NCBI RefSeq assembly: GCF_030929595.1
Contig: NZ_JAVFVR010000008.1
Coordinates: 1 to 64,000, forward strand
DNA: 64,000 nucleotides
Reading direction: 5' to 3'
From: Flavobacterium sp. LHD-85
GTDB taxonomy: Bacteria > Bacteroidota > Bacteroidia > Flavobacteriales > Flavobacteriaceae
Numbering within the stretch: the stretch's first letter is position 1; every line of letters begins with the position of its first letter. The position numbers were made by a program, and so were the translations under genes. Shown one piece after another: positions 26,633 through 37,136 of the stretch. The notes under the pieces are model-generated. The model saw only the letters and a program-made list of their open reading frames with translations, was not told the origin of the DNA and ran no database searches.

Positions 26633-27787
26633 TGCTTCCAAAAAATAATAATCGGCGTAGATTATTGGTTCATCAATTTCGTCATGTTTTGGCCAGTTTC
26701 CTGTGCTGTGATCGAATAAGAAAGGCGCTTTAATTTTAGCATCCAAAATATATTTATCCGTTTGCACCGAAGCCATCAGCTTATCGGCGAAAGCCAGATA
26801 AGTTTTATTTTGGGTATAGCTGTATAACTCATATAAAGCAGGCGCCATAACCATCGCGGCAGAAACATCTCTTGCTGCATTTGGAATGCTAGGATCTTTA
26901 AAATCCCAATACGGAATTCCGTCTTCTGGTAGGTTTTTATTGGTCATAAAAAACTTTGCGGTCGCTTCTGCCTGTTTTAAGTATGCAGGATCTTTTGTAT
27001 AGCGATAAGACATAGTAAATCCGTAAACTGCCCAGCCTTGTCCACGTGCCCAAACCGAATCGTCATTGTATCCTTGAAGTGTAGTTTTCTTTCTAACTTC
27101 ACCAGTATTCGGATTATAATCGATAACGTGATAACACGAATTGTCTGCTCTAAACTGATTTTTTAAAGTCGTATTAGCATGTTGGATTGCAATGTCACGG
27201 TATTTTGGATTTCCTGATATTTTAGACGCTTCAAAAAGCAATTCTAGATTCATCATATTGTCTATGATTACTGGATAATCCCAAATTTCTTTGTTGAAAT
27301 CCCAAGAACGAATGGAACCCACTTTTGGGTTGAACCTTTTGCATAAAGTTTCAGCGCCTTTTACAATTACCGCTTCGTACTCTTTCTTGTTTTCCACTTT
27401 CAGTGCTTCTCCAAAACTGCAAAACACTTTAAAACCTACGTCATGCGAATTACTGTTGACACTTTCCTTTTTGCTGAAAGGAGTCCATTTTTGAGCTTGT
27501 TCTTTATATTTTGAATCGCCCGTTAGTCTGTACAATTGCCAAAGATTTCCAGCAAAAAAACCGCTTGTCCAATCTCTGGACGGAACTTTGCGAATTTCAA
27601 GAGTTTTGACATTCATGCTTCTCGGCATCGACATCGAATCTACTGGATAATCGAGCAGCATTTTGTAACGCGTTTCGAGTAGATTATTTGTTTCTGCTGT
27701 GCTTTTTGTTTGAGGATTAACCCCAGATTTGCACGCTGTTGCAAGCGATGCAAACCCAAGGATTAAAATGAAACTAATTTTATTCAT
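26597..27787 (-). CDS. GH88 family unsaturated glucuronyl hydrolase
   Basis: A 396-residue lipoprotein (lipobox LATACKSG, Cys near residue 19) with the (alpha/alpha)6 barrel of GH88. The two catalytic aspartates are visible in NSHDVGFKVFCSFG and in PVIIDNMMNLELLF, and WARGQGWAVYGF is also diagnostic. GH88 enzymes remove the 4,5-unsaturated uronic acid that a polysaccharide lyase leaves on an oligosaccharide, so a lyase should act earlier. The last residues (AQSLKGSK) are encoded within the dispersed repeat at 26524-26632. It lies between SusD and the GH2 genes. Confidence 0.92.
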   Translation of the reverse strand: MNKISFILILGFASLATACKSGVNPQTKSTAETNNLLETRYKMLLDYPVDSMSMPRSMNVKTLEIRKVPSRDWTSGFFAGNLWQLYRLTGDSKYKEQAQKWTPFSKKESVNSNSHDVGFKVFCSFGEALKVENKKEYEAVIVKGAETLCKRFNPKVGSIRSWDFNKEIWDYPVIIDNMMNLELLFEASKISGNPKYRDIAIQHANTTLKNQFRADNSCYHVIDYNPNTGEVRKKTTLQGYNDDSVWARGQGWAVYGFTMSYRYTKDPAYLKQAEATAKFFMTNKNLPEDGIPYWDFKDPSIPNAARDVSAAMVMAPALYELYSYTQNKTYLAFADKLMASVQTDKYILDAKIKAPFLFDHSTGNWPKHDEIDEPIIYADYYFLEALIKAQSLKGSK

Positions 27788-27831
27788 ATTACTAATTAAT
27801 CTTTATTTTTAGTTTCTATACTAAAATGTTA

Positions 27832-28058
27832 GACACAGATTTTACGGATTCTATCGGAGCTGATTTTGCACGGAATTTTTTTATTTCACGCAGATTTAAA
27901 AAGATTTTGGCAGATAAATCAGATTTAAAAAAAAATCAATTTTAATCAGCTTAAATCTTTTTAAATCTGCGTGAAACCTAATTATACACAACGTGATTAA
28001 AAAATCCGTTTCAATCTGCGTTTTCGCGATAGCGAACCCGTTTCATTCGCGTTCAATT
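27832..28058. repeat. Nested dispersed palindrome after susD
   Basis: The outer arms are ACGGATTCTATCGGAGCTGA (27843) and the GCGATAGCGAACCCG segment (28026), imperfectly paired. The inner arms are TTTCACGCAGATTTAAAAAG (27884) and CTTTTTAAATCTGCGTGAAA (ending near 27976). It fills the gap between susD and GH88 and ends 15 bases from the susD stop. Confidence 0.82.
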
Positions 28059-28072
28059 ATAATTGTACTAAA

Positions 28073-29593
28073 TTAATAACCAGGATTATTAGGTTTTAGA
28101 TTCGGATTAATGGCCAATTCTGTTCCTGGCAATGGCCATAAATAATCTCTGTTTGGATCAAAATTAGCATGCGGTTCTAAACCGTTTGGTCCGAATACTT
28201 CTGGTCCGATTTTTAATCTTTTAATGTCGTACCATCTCACATATTCAAACGCCAATTCTAATCTTCTTTCGTCAATAACCATTTTTCTGAAATCGGCTTG
28301 AGATAATCCTGGAGTTACATTTGCTGGGAAAGAAACCAGTTTTCCTGCTTTATTTCTCGCTCTTGCGCGAACACGGTTTACATAACCGTTAGCCTCAGTT
28401 GTTCCTGGATTAATTTCGTTTAAAGCTTCAGCAGCAGTCAACAAAACTTCAGCAAAACGCATTGTGATGTAATTGTGCTGCGAAGTTCTTCCATTAGCAC
28501 CAGCTTTTCCCGGAAAACGGAAATATTTTGCGATATGCGGACGTGGAGCTTTTTCGTTATCGCTCGATGGATAAACCTGAAGCGATCCGCCAGGACCAGT
28601 TTTCTTTCTAATAATGGTATCAAAACTTACCGCTCTTCTGTAATCTCTCTGATCCCAAGTATTGAATACTTTTAATGAAGGAACAGCAACCGAGAATCCT
28701 TGTCCATAACTGTAACTGTCATCTTTCAACGATCCAGTAAAAAACGCGGTATAATCCTGACCGTAATTTCCAGATGTTAAGTTATTAAAGTCGATTGTAA
28801 ATAAAGGTTCTTTTAATGAAGCTGTTTTGGTAGCATTGAATAAATCCTGAAAATCAGCATCCAAACCTAAACCAAATTTAGCTTCGTTTGTAATAACAAA
28901 TTTTGCTTCATCGTATGCTTTTTGAAAATTTCCTAAAGTCAGGTAAACAGAAGCCAGATAACCTGCAGCAGTCCCTTTTCCTGGAACAGCTTTTACTTTT
29001 GGTTTGTCATCCAACCATTGTTTCGCAAATTCCAAATCGGCAATAATTTTTGGGTAAACGTCTGCTTCTTTTGTTTTGCTTAAAGAATTTACTTGCGATA
29101 CATCGTTCACCACAAAATCAACATAGGGAATGTCTCCAAAAAGGCGCACTAAATGATAATACGCAAAAGCTCTTGCAAAATACGCTTGAGCCACAATGGC
29201 ATTTACTTTTGCTGGATCTCCAGGTGTTTTTTTAGCACCTTCAATGGCTTGATTAGCTGCAGTTATAATAACATACGACTGAGGCCAAAAGTTTGCTACA
29301 AGCGCATTCGTATCGTTCATAGACATGTCGTTTACGTCAATACGCGCAGCCTGAGTTGTTCTGTCGCCAATATCAGACATGTCGTCACGAAGCATAAGGG
29401 CAATTGTAAATTCTCTTCCCCAATAATTATTATGGCCAATGTTGGCAAAAGCTCCGTTTACAGCAGCCTGCAAATCGTCTGTATTATTGAAAAAGTTCTC
29501 TGGACGAATAATTCCTACTGGTTTTTCTTCCAGATCAGAACAGCTGAAAAAAGTCATTGTTCCTAAGCAAAGAAGAGCTATATATTTTTTCAT
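28073..29593 (-). CDS. SusD/RagB-family outer-membrane glycan-binding lipoprotein
   Basis: A 506-residue lipoprotein (lipobox MTFFSCSDLEEKPVG, Cys at about 18) with the SusD alpha-helical TPR scaffold: ENFFNNTDDLQAAVNGAFA near the N-terminus, AYFARAFAYYHLVRLFGDIP, and C-terminal RMVIDERRLELAFEYVRWYD-like text. It caps the SusC pore on the cell surface and binds oligosaccharide. It directly follows susC, separated by a 204-base gap holding a palindrome, and precedes the GH88 gene. It defines this stretch as a polysaccharide utilisation locus. Confidence 0.95.
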   Translation of the reverse strand: MKKYIALLCLGTMTFFSCSDLEEKPVGIIRPENFFNNTDDLQAAVNGAFANIGHNNYWGREFTIALMLRDDMSDIGDRTTQAARIDVNDMSMNDTNALVANFWPQSYVIITAANQAIEGAKKTPGDPAKVNAIVAQAYFARAFAYYHLVRLFGDIPYVDFVVNDVSQVNSLSKTKEADVYPKIIADLEFAKQWLDDKPKVKAVPGKGTAAGYLASVYLTLGNFQKAYDEAKFVITNEAKFGLGLDADFQDLFNATKTASLKEPLFTIDFNNLTSGNYGQDYTAFFTGSLKDDSYSYGQGFSVAVPSLKVFNTWDQRDYRRAVSFDTIIRKKTGPGGSLQVYPSSDNEKAPRPHIAKYFRFPGKAGANGRTSQHNYITMRFAEVLLTAAEALNEINPGTTEANGYVNRVRARARNKAGKLVSFPANVTPGLSQADFRKMVIDERRLELAFEYVRWYDIKRLKIGPEVFGPNGLEPHANFDPNRDYLWPLPGTELAINPNLKPNNPGY

Positions 29594-29632
29594 AGTATTT
29601 TTATTAGAGCTAATTGGATGTAATTAATTTTA

Positions 29633-29770
29633 ACACATAGAGGCATAGGTTTAAAACTCTTAAAAAGGCGTTTCACTTATCTATAACACACATAGATAGC
29701 TATGTGTTAGAAACCATGTTTCTTTTTGTATTCTTTCTTCACACATAAAATCTATGTTTCTATGTGTTTA
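29633..29770. repeat. Dispersed palindrome, 'acacatagaaacatag' family, between susC and susD
   Basis: The arms are ACACATAGAGGCATAGG and CTATGTTTCTATGTGTTT, with an internal hairpin ACACATAGATAGCTATGTGT near 29690. It could modulate how much transcript continues from susC to susD. Another copy is at 37226. Confidence 0.82.
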
Positions 29771-29797
29771 ATTAATAGACCCAAAGAGGTTATTAGA

Positions 29798-32700
29798 TTA
29801 AAATTTTAAATTGAATCCTGCTGTAAACGTTCTTACGTTTGGATATCCTCCGTAATCCAATCCTAAATTGGTGTTACTTCTTGAGTTGGTGTCGTTTAAG
29901 TAATTCGTTTCAGGGTCTGTACCTGGATAATCTGTAATCGTCCAAAGATTTTGCGCACTGATGTAAAAACGAACTTTACTTAATCCTATTTTCGAAACAA
30001 TTTTCTCATCTAAACTATATCCGATAGAAACGTTTTTTAAACGGATGTAACTTCCGTCATAAACAAATCTTGACGTGATTCTTTTAGTTCTCGCCGCATT
30101 TGCAGGAACATTTGTATCCGTATTGGTTGGTGTCCAAGCATCTAAAACTTCAGTTGTAGCATTGTTGTTTCCAGAAGCCAATTCCATCAAAGTATAGTTT
30201 AAGATTTGACCTCCTTGTGAACCTTGGAAGAAAATGTTCAAATCAAGATTTTTATAAGTAAAATCATTGTTGAATCCGAAGATGAAATCTGGATTTGGAT
30301 TTCCGATGATTGTTTTATCCTGAGAATCCAGTTTTCCGTCGCCATTTACATCTCTAAATTTTTCACCTCCCGCAACAGTTTCAAAGTTTCCTGGCAATAC
30401 TGCTTCTCCCTGCTGAATTACACCATCATAAATAAATCCGAAGAAAGAACCAACTGGCTGTCCAACTCTTAAAATCTGCGATTCAGTAGCCAAGAAATGT
30501 CCAGGAGCAGAGTTGATTAAAAGGTCTTTGTTGTCGGCCAATTTTAATACTTTGTTTTTGTTTGAAGAAATATTAAAGTTGGTTGACCAAGTAAAATCGG
30601 CACCAATAAAGTTTCTAGTATTAATAGCCAATTCCCATCCTTTATTTTCCAATTCACCCACGTTTTGAAGCTGAGAACCAATTCCAGAAATTCCAGGAAG
30701 CGGTCTATTGAACAACAAATCTTTAGTAATTGTTTTGTAATAATCTGCTGTAATACTAATTCGGTTATCAAACAAACCTAAATCAATTCCGTAATCCTGC
30801 TGATAAGACGTTTCCCATTTCAAGTTCGGATTATCCAAAGAAGTTAACTGAACTGCATTGGTAATCACGTCACCACTTACATAATAGATTTCAGAGAATC
30901 TAGAAAGAGTAGAGTAGGCCCCAATTGAAGGATTTCCTGTTGCTCCATAACTTGCTCTTAATTTTAAGTTTGAAACCGTTTTATTGTCTTTTAAGAAGTT
31001 CTCTTTACTAATGTTCCATCCAATTGCACCAGAAGGGAAAGTTCCGTATTTATAATTTTTACTAAAACTTGAAGAACCATCTCGTCTTGCTGTAAACGTC
31101 AATAAATATTTGTCGGCATAATCAAAATTTAACCTTCCGAAAGCAGAGATTAATTCCGTTTCAGATAAACCAGAATCAGGTTTTAAGAAAACAGTTCCAG
31201 CGCCTAAATTTCTATACGAATTGGTATTCGTCAAAAATCCTCTTGAAGCCGCATACGAATTTTCGTTTTTGTTTTTTTGGTATGAATATCCTCCAAGAAC
31301 CGTCAAGATTCCTTTATCGATAATTTCACGTTTGAAAGTCAAATAATTCTCTGTTAAGAAAGAAGAAAATCTAGTGTTGTTTACAGAAGCTTCTCCTTTG
31401 ATGTTTTTTCCAGCGATTAAGGTTGAAGGAATAAATCTTCCAGTTTGTGAATTACTATCAGTTAAACCTAAAGTAGTTTTAAAATCAAGATCTTTTGTGA
31501 TTTGGTATTGAGCAAAGAAATTATTTCGGTTTGTAACAGAAACGGTTTCCAAAATATTTTCCATTGCTGTAGCATACGGATTGTCAATATCATCACCAAT
31601 TGGAGCAGTTGTAGTATAAGTTCCGTCAGCATTATAAATTCCTTTATCAGGCATAAAACGATAAGCTGATGCAATTACACCCGCTGCACCCGTTCCTCCA
31701 GCGCTAGTTTGGCTCACGATTCCTTCTTTGTTTTGTTTGCTTGTAAAAGTGTTTAATCCCACTTTAAACTTCGGAGTTAAATCGGCTTCAAGGTTTCCTA
31801 CGATGGTGTATTTGTCAATTCCTGAATTGATTACAACACCATTTTGATTGAAATACGTTCCAGAAACATAATATCTCACATTTTCAGATCCACCAGAAAA
31901 AGACAATTGCGTATTTGAAATCATTCCGTCACGATAAATTACATCCTGCCAATCTGTATTTGCTGGACCTTGGGTATGCGTTGTAAAACTTTTTCTGTAA
32001 GCCGCAAACTGATCTGCATTTAATAAATGCAATTTGTTGTTTACCGATTGAACAGAAGTCGAATTGCTAAATTCAATTACTGGTTTTCCAGGTTTTCCTT
32101 TTTTGGTCGTTACCATAATAACTCCGTTTGAACCTCTAGATCCGTAAATAGCAGTTGCAGAAGCATCTTTTAGAACCTCGATAGAAGCAATGTCTTGTGG
32201 TGCTGGCATAGAAACGCCTGCAAAACCGTCTACAACAATCAGAGCATCTCCACTTGCATTAATAGAAGTTCCTCCACGAACCCTGATTTTCACAGGAGCT
32301 CCAGGTTCACCACCATTATTCGTCATTACCGAAACACCCGCTGCACGACCTTGTAAAGCTTGTTCTGCATTTAAAAGAGGAAAAGCAGTTAGTTCTTTTG
32401 CTGTAACCGAAGATACAGATCCAGTAATATCGCTCTTTTTACGAGTTCCATAACCTACTACGATAACTTCGTCAAGTGCTTTTGTATCTGGCTTTAAACT
32501 TACGTTGATTACACTTTTTGTTCCAACGGGAACTTCAACAGTCTGAAATCCTACGAAATTGAAAACTAAAACGGCATTTTTTTCATTAACAATTACAGAG
32601 TAATTTCCATCCATATTGGCAGAAGCTCCAACAGAAGAATTTTTAATATAAACATTGGCACCAGGAAGTCCGAGTTGATCCTCACTAGAAGTTATTTTTC

Positions 32701-32800
32701 CAGTCACTTTTCGTTCTTGTGCGTGCATCACGATATTTATCAGTAAAAAAGATACCAGTAAACACCATTTAAACGATTTGTTTTTTTGGTTTGTAAACAT
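29798..32800 (-). CDS. SusC/RagA-family TonB-dependent glycan transporter
   Basis: A 1000-residue outer-membrane beta-barrel. It has a signal peptide (to about AQERK), a carboxypeptidase-regulatory-like domain (KVTGKITSSEDQLGLPGANV), a SusC plug with VIVVGYGTRKKSDITGSV and AIYGSRGSNGVIMVTTKKG, the barrel, and a terminal aromatic signature (TAGFNLKF). It imports oligosaccharides with energy from TonB. It is the first gene of the minus-strand enzyme run (SusC, SusD, GH88, GH2, GH2), with a hybrid sensor upstream. Confidence 0.96.
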   Translation of the reverse strand: MFTNQKNKSFKWCLLVSFLLINIVMHAQERKVTGKITSSEDQLGLPGANVYIKNSSVGASANMDGNYSVIVNEKNAVLVFNFVGFQTVEVPVGTKSVINVSLKPDTKALDEVIVVGYGTRKKSDITGSVSSVTAKELTAFPLLNAEQALQGRAAGVSVMTNNGGEPGAPVKIRVRGGTSINASGDALIVVDGFAGVSMPAPQDIASIEVLKDASATAIYGSRGSNGVIMVTTKKGKPGKPVIEFSNSTSVQSVNNKLHLLNADQFAAYRKSFTTHTQGPANTDWQDVIYRDGMISNTQLSFSGGSENVRYYVSGTYFNQNGVVINSGIDKYTIVGNLEADLTPKFKVGLNTFTSKQNKEGIVSQTSAGGTGAAGVIASAYRFMPDKGIYNADGTYTTTAPIGDDIDNPYATAMENILETVSVTNRNNFFAQYQITKDLDFKTTLGLTDSNSQTGRFIPSTLIAGKNIKGEASVNNTRFSSFLTENYLTFKREIIDKGILTVLGGYSYQKNKNENSYAASRGFLTNTNSYRNLGAGTVFLKPDSGLSETELISAFGRLNFDYADKYLLTFTARRDGSSSFSKNYKYGTFPSGAIGWNISKENFLKDNKTVSNLKLRASYGATGNPSIGAYSTLSRFSEIYYVSGDVITNAVQLTSLDNPNLKWETSYQQDYGIDLGLFDNRISITADYYKTITKDLLFNRPLPGISGIGSQLQNVGELENKGWELAINTRNFIGADFTWSTNFNISSNKNKVLKLADNKDLLINSAPGHFLATESQILRVGQPVGSFFGFIYDGVIQQGEAVLPGNFETVAGGEKFRDVNGDGKLDSQDKTIIGNPNPDFIFGFNNDFTYKNLDLNIFFQGSQGGQILNYTLMELASGNNNATTEVLDAWTPTNTDTNVPANAARTKRITSRFVYDGSYIRLKNVSIGYSLDEKIVSKIGLSKVRFYISAQNLWTITDYPGTDPETNYLNDTNSRSNTNLGLDYGGYPNVRTFTAGFNLKF

Positions 32801-32924
32801 TCATTTTTTGGTTTTAGGGTTAATAAGTTAGATTAAGTAGAAAAGCAATAAACTCATTCCGATGATTAGAATGACAAATAAAATCTGAAGCAATAAGTAG
32901 CTCGTTTTTTTGAATTTCATATCG

Positions 32925-32959
32925 CAAATGTATACTTCGAAAACGATATAGAAATACAA
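32925..32959 (-). promoter_or_regulatory. Candidate promoter of the susC operon
   Basis: On the minus strand TACATTTG (plus-strand CAAATGTA at 32925-32932) matches TAnnTTTG exactly. A TTG (32957-32959) lies 24 bases upstream, just beyond the usual 17-23. The transcript would have a leader of about 115 bases before the susC ATG. Confidence 0.5.
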
Positions 32960-32994
32960 AAAAGGGTATCTAAAAATACAGATACCCTTTTTTA
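32958..32994 (-). terminator. Bidirectional terminator after the hybrid sensor gene
   Basis: The stem AAAAAAGGGTATCT / AGATACCCTTTTTT with a seven-base loop lies just past the sensor stop (33017). It separates sensor transcription from the susC operon. Confidence 0.85.
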
Positions 32995-33016
32995 ACCCTT
33001 TTAAACAGTGGTTTTG

Positions 33017-36000
33017 TTAAATTACGACCGAAGATTTATAAAATTTATCGGCATATTGAGATGGAGTCTCTCCATACTTTTTCTGAAAGCATTTGCTAAA
33101 GTATTTCGGATTATTAAAACCAACTTTATAACTGATTTCAGAAACGGTCAATTTGTTTTGTTCTAATAATTGAGCTGCGCGTTTCAATCTAATTTCATGA
33201 ATAAATTCGTTTGGCGTGCAATTCGTCCAAGCTTTGATTTTTAAAAATAACATCGTTCGGCTTACGCCTAATTCAGAACAGAAAAACGGAATATCAAATT
33301 GTTCGTTCGAAATGTTTTCTTCCACAATTTTGAATGCTTTTTTCAATAATTCTTCATCCAAAGAAGAAACCGTGATTTCTGACGGAACAAAACTGTCTTC
33401 GCTTGAAAATTTGATTTTTAAACGTTCTGTTGTATTTAGAAGATTTTTAACGCGAAGCCTGAATTCCATTAAATTGAATGGTTTGCTAATGTAATCATCG
33501 GCGCCGCTTTCCAATCCTTCAAATTTGTAAACCAATGAAGATCGCGAAGTCAATAAAATAACCGGAATATGACTGGTTTTGATGTTTTCCTTTATTTTCG
33601 AGCATAATTCAGTTCCTACCATTTCGGGCATAATAACATCACTGATAATCAGATTTGGAACAAATTTCAAAGCTTTTTCTAAAGCAATTTTACCATTTTC
33701 AGCTTCGATAATGTTGTAATCTTTTTTAAGAAGGTTTTTCATGAACTTTCTCAAGACTTTATGATCTTCAACAATTAAAATAGTCTGCTTTTCTTCGTTT
33801 ACAATTAAGTCTTCGATGTCTTCATTTTCGACAACTTCCGAAGGTTCCAGTTGCGCTTTGTATTGCTCTATATCATCACTGATTTTAAAGTCAGGAATAA
33901 TCTCGCTGTCCAAAAGATGTTCGCGACCAAGTGGTAAAGTCACTTTAAAAATTACGCCGCCGGTAGGTTTATTGGTAACATCGATTTTTCCTTTATGAAG
34001 CTCAACAATGTTTTTTACGATTGAAAGCCCAATTCCAGTTCCTTTATTATAGTTTTTCTGAACCTGATTGTGTGTTGGAACTTCAAAAAACAAATCGAAA
34101 ATTTTATCGATGTGTTCTTCTGCAATTCCGACACCCGAATCTTCAACAGCAATAAACAGATTTTGCTGATCGTGATTGATTTTAATCTTAATCGAACCGC
34201 CTTTTGGAGTATATCTAAAAGCATTCGAAATCAAGTTGTAAAATACACGTTCGAGTTTGTAACGGTCAAAATAAACCAAAATTTCCTCGTTTTCAGTTTC
34301 AAACTCATAATCGTAACCGCCGTCTTTAGCATATTCAATAAATGATAAAAAGATCTCTTTGGTGAATTTAACAATGTTTCCATTTGCAGATTCTAACTCC
34401 ACCTGATGATTTTCCAATTTTCTGAAATCCATTAAACGGTTAATTAGGCTTAACAAATGATTGGCACTGCTTTCAATCACGAGAAGCTTTTTATACATTT
34501 CATTCGTTCCGTTGTAATCGGCTAAAATTTGCTGCAATGGTCCTAAAATCAAAGTCAAAGGCGTTCTGAATTCATGCGAAATATTGGTAAAGAAATCCAG
34601 TTTTAGTTTGTTGTTTTCTTCAATTCGCTGTGTTTCCAGATATTCCAGTTCAAGCTTTTGTTTCAGTCTGGCTTTCGATTTCATAATCCAGATTAAACCG
34701 TAAAGACCTAAACCAATTACAATTCCGTACAGCATAAATGCCCAAATGCTGCGCCACGGAGCAGGATTTACAATAACAGTCAGCGTGGTTGGATTCTGAT
34801 TCCAAACGCCATCATTGTTGGCACCGCGAACTTCAAAAGTATAAGTTCCCGGATTCTGAATTGCAAAATTGGCTTCGCTGTTTTTAGTTGTTGTCCAGTT
34901 ATTTTCCAAGCCTGTTAAACGATAACTGTATTGATTGTTTTTTGATCGAATGTAATTTGGAATCGCAAAACTGATCGAGAAATTGGCCTTATCATAATCT
35001 AAAGTGATGGTTTTGGTGAAACCGATGCTTTGTTCTAGAATGCCTTCTTTATCATGTGCATGAACCGTTTCGTTTTTAATTTTCAAATCGGTAATTAAGA
35101 CTTGCGGAGCATATTTGTTTAAGGAAATTTTGGTAGCATCAAAAAATGTTGCTCCAGAAGGGCTTCCGAAATAAAACTGATTTGAACTTAATCTTAAAGC
35201 CGAATTGTCATTAAATTCATTACTTGCTAAACCGTCTTTCTGATCGTAGATAACAACCGATTTTTTAATTGTATTGTATTTGATAATCCCCTGATTGGTA
35301 CTGATCCAAAGGTTTTTATCATCATCTTCTAAAATGGAATGAATAGAAGTTATAACCGTATTTCCAATTCTCAGATTGATTCGATTGAATTTTTTTCCAT
35401 CAAAATAATGCAGTCCTTTTGCTTTTGTTCCTACCCAGATTTTGTTTTGAGAATCCTGAAATAAAGTCAAAATATCATCGCCAGAAACGGTCGAATGATC
35501 GTAAAAGAAATGCTGAATAGCATATTTCTTTGGACTGAAATTTTTGAGCGGAATACGATTCAGACCATTTTGAGTTCCAACCCAAAGAAAGTTTTGTTTA
35601 TCAACTAAAATCGTACGAAGAATATTATTGGTCAGGAAAACAGGTTTAGCATTGTCATTTCCAATAGCATCAAAAGTTTTGCTGATTGTGTTGTAACGGA
35701 TTAAACCTTTTCCGAAAGTTCCAATCCACAGAATAGAACCTTCCGTTTTAAGAGCATAAACACCGCTGTCTTTTAGTAATTCGCTTAAATCAGATGAAAT
35801 TCTATTATCTTCAATTCTTTTAGAAATGGTATTGTAAGCAGATAACCCTTTAGAAAAAGTGCCAATCCATAAAATATGGTCGTCAGAAAGACACATTGCT
35901 TTGATATCATTTTTATTGGTCTGTCCGGTTTTGCTATTGATGTAACTTACAGATTCACTATTTCTATTATAAATCGTAATGCCGCCTCCTTCAGTTCCAA

Positions 36001-37108
36001 AATAAATGTTCTGGTTTTTATCGGCGATTATTGAACTCACCACATCAAAACTCATCGGAATCTTTTTCGAATTCTGATTGTAGTTAGAGAAATTGACATT
36101 GGAAACATCCCAAAGATTAACGCCTTTATAATAACAGCCAATCCAGATTGAACCTTTTTTATCCATGAAAACCGACTTTACTTTGTCGATTCCGTTTGCA
36201 TTATTGCTATTATTGATTTTCTGAAGGCTTTTATCTTTTCCTAAAATGTAAATTCCGTCATAAGCGCCAACCCACAAAGAACCTTGCTTGTCAATGACTA
36301 AAGAACGAATGTCAGTATTGATTTCGCGGTATTTTTCAGATGGTAAAAAAGAAACGAAAGTTTTCTGTTTTTGGTCAAATTTTAAAAGTCCTTTGTTTTT
36401 TGTTCCAACCCACAAACTACCATCTTTATCTTCAATAACCGATTGTACGTTCAATAAATCAATTGTGTTTAAAGGATAATTTTTAAAGAATAATTTTCCA
36501 TTCATTCGATAGGTCAGCTTGCACAAACCTTTTGTCGTTCCAATCCAGATTTCGCCTTCTTTGGTTTTTAAAATGCTCAAAATATTATTGCTCGGAAGAG
36601 TAGAAGCATCATCATTTGAATGAAAAACCGATGTAAATAATCCTGTTTTTTTATTTAAAATCGTTAATCCTTTTGAAGTTCCAAACCACATTTCACCGCC
36701 AATTTCGCGAATGCTCCAAACAGCATTATTGCTTATCGTATGATTGGCTTTCGTATGAAGATATCTTGTAAAACGGTTTGAAACAGGGTCATAACAGTTT
36801 AGACCATTGTAAGTTCCCACCCAGATTTTTCCCGCGTTGTCCTCTTCAATGGCTAAAATATCATTGTTGCTGATTGAATATTTATCTGCGGCATCGTTCC
36901 TAAAAATCGTAAAACGGCTTCCATCATATTTATTCAGACCATCGCGTGTACCAAACCACATTTGCCCAAACTTATCCTGATGAATGGCAATGACAGAACT
37001 CTGCGAAAGTCCATCTGTCGTAGAGAAATTTTTAAGACGATATTTATTTTGGGAAAATACATTTCCGAAAACAAAGACAGATAATAAAAGAGCTATTTTA
37101 AGTTTCAT
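33017..37108 (-). CDS. Hybrid two-component system sensor/regulator (HTCS) of the polysaccharide locus
   Basis: A 1363-residue one-protein signalling system. It has a signal peptide, about 14 propeller repeats (GKIWVGTYNGLNCYD-like), a Y_Y_Y domain ending before 780, and one membrane helix at ~788-808. A HisKA domain follows (phospho-His in FFTNISHEFRTPLTL, ~842), then HATPase (GTGIGLSIVKNIVE, ~1027), a receiver (phospho-Asp in IISDVIMPEM, ~1158) and a C-terminal AraC helix-turn-helix (~1270-1360). It senses a periplasmic oligosaccharide and activates the adjacent susCD operon. I use the ATG at 37108, which opens the signal peptide. The longer frame to 37162 reads through a repeat. Confidence 0.95.
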   Translation of the reverse strand: MKLKIALLLSVFVFGNVFSQNKYRLKNFSTTDGLSQSSVIAIHQDKFGQMWFGTRDGLNKYDGSRFTIFRNDAADKYSISNNDILAIEEDNAGKIWVGTYNGLNCYDPVSNRFTRYLHTKANHTISNNAVWSIREIGGEMWFGTSKGLTILNKKTGLFTSVFHSNDDASTLPSNNILSILKTKEGEIWIGTTKGLCKLTYRMNGKLFFKNYPLNTIDLLNVQSVIEDKDGSLWVGTKNKGLLKFDQKQKTFVSFLPSEKYREINTDIRSLVIDKQGSLWVGAYDGIYILGKDKSLQKINNSNNANGIDKVKSVFMDKKGSIWIGCYYKGVNLWDVSNVNFSNYNQNSKKIPMSFDVVSSIIADKNQNIYFGTEGGGITIYNRNSESVSYINSKTGQTNKNDIKAMCLSDDHILWIGTFSKGLSAYNTISKRIEDNRISSDLSELLKDSGVYALKTEGSILWIGTFGKGLIRYNTISKTFDAIGNDNAKPVFLTNNILRTILVDKQNFLWVGTQNGLNRIPLKNFSPKKYAIQHFFYDHSTVSGDDILTLFQDSQNKIWVGTKAKGLHYFDGKKFNRINLRIGNTVITSIHSILEDDDKNLWISTNQGIIKYNTIKKSVVIYDQKDGLASNEFNDNSALRLSSNQFYFGSPSGATFFDATKISLNKYAPQVLITDLKIKNETVHAHDKEGILEQSIGFTKTITLDYDKANFSISFAIPNYIRSKNNQYSYRLTGLENNWTTTKNSEANFAIQNPGTYTFEVRGANNDGVWNQNPTTLTVIVNPAPWRSIWAFMLYGIVIGLGLYGLIWIMKSKARLKQKLELEYLETQRIEENNKLKLDFFTNISHEFRTPLTLILGPLQQILADYNGTNEMYKKLLVIESSANHLLSLINRLMDFRKLENHQVELESANGNIVKFTKEIFLSFIEYAKDGGYDYEFETENEEILVYFDRYKLERVFYNLISNAFRYTPKGGSIKIKINHDQQNLFIAVEDSGVGIAEEHIDKIFDLFFEVPTHNQVQKNYNKGTGIGLSIVKNIVELHKGKIDVTNKPTGGVIFKVTLPLGREHLLDSEIIPDFKISDDIEQYKAQLEPSEVVENEDIEDLIVNEEKQTILIVEDHKVLRKFMKNLLKKDYNIIEAENGKIALEKALKFVPNLIISDVIMPEMVGTELCSKIKENIKTSHIPVILLTSRSSLVYKFEGLESGADDYISKPFNLMEFRLRVKNLLNTTERLKIKFSSEDSFVPSEITVSSLDEELLKKAFKIVEENISNEQFDIPFFCSELGVSRTMLFLKIKAWTNCTPNEFIHEIRLKRAAQLLEQNKLTVSEISYKVGFNNPKYFSKCFQKKYGETPSQYADKFYKSSVVI

Positions 37109-37136
37109 AGCGCACAGATTTATGTTGTGAATTGAG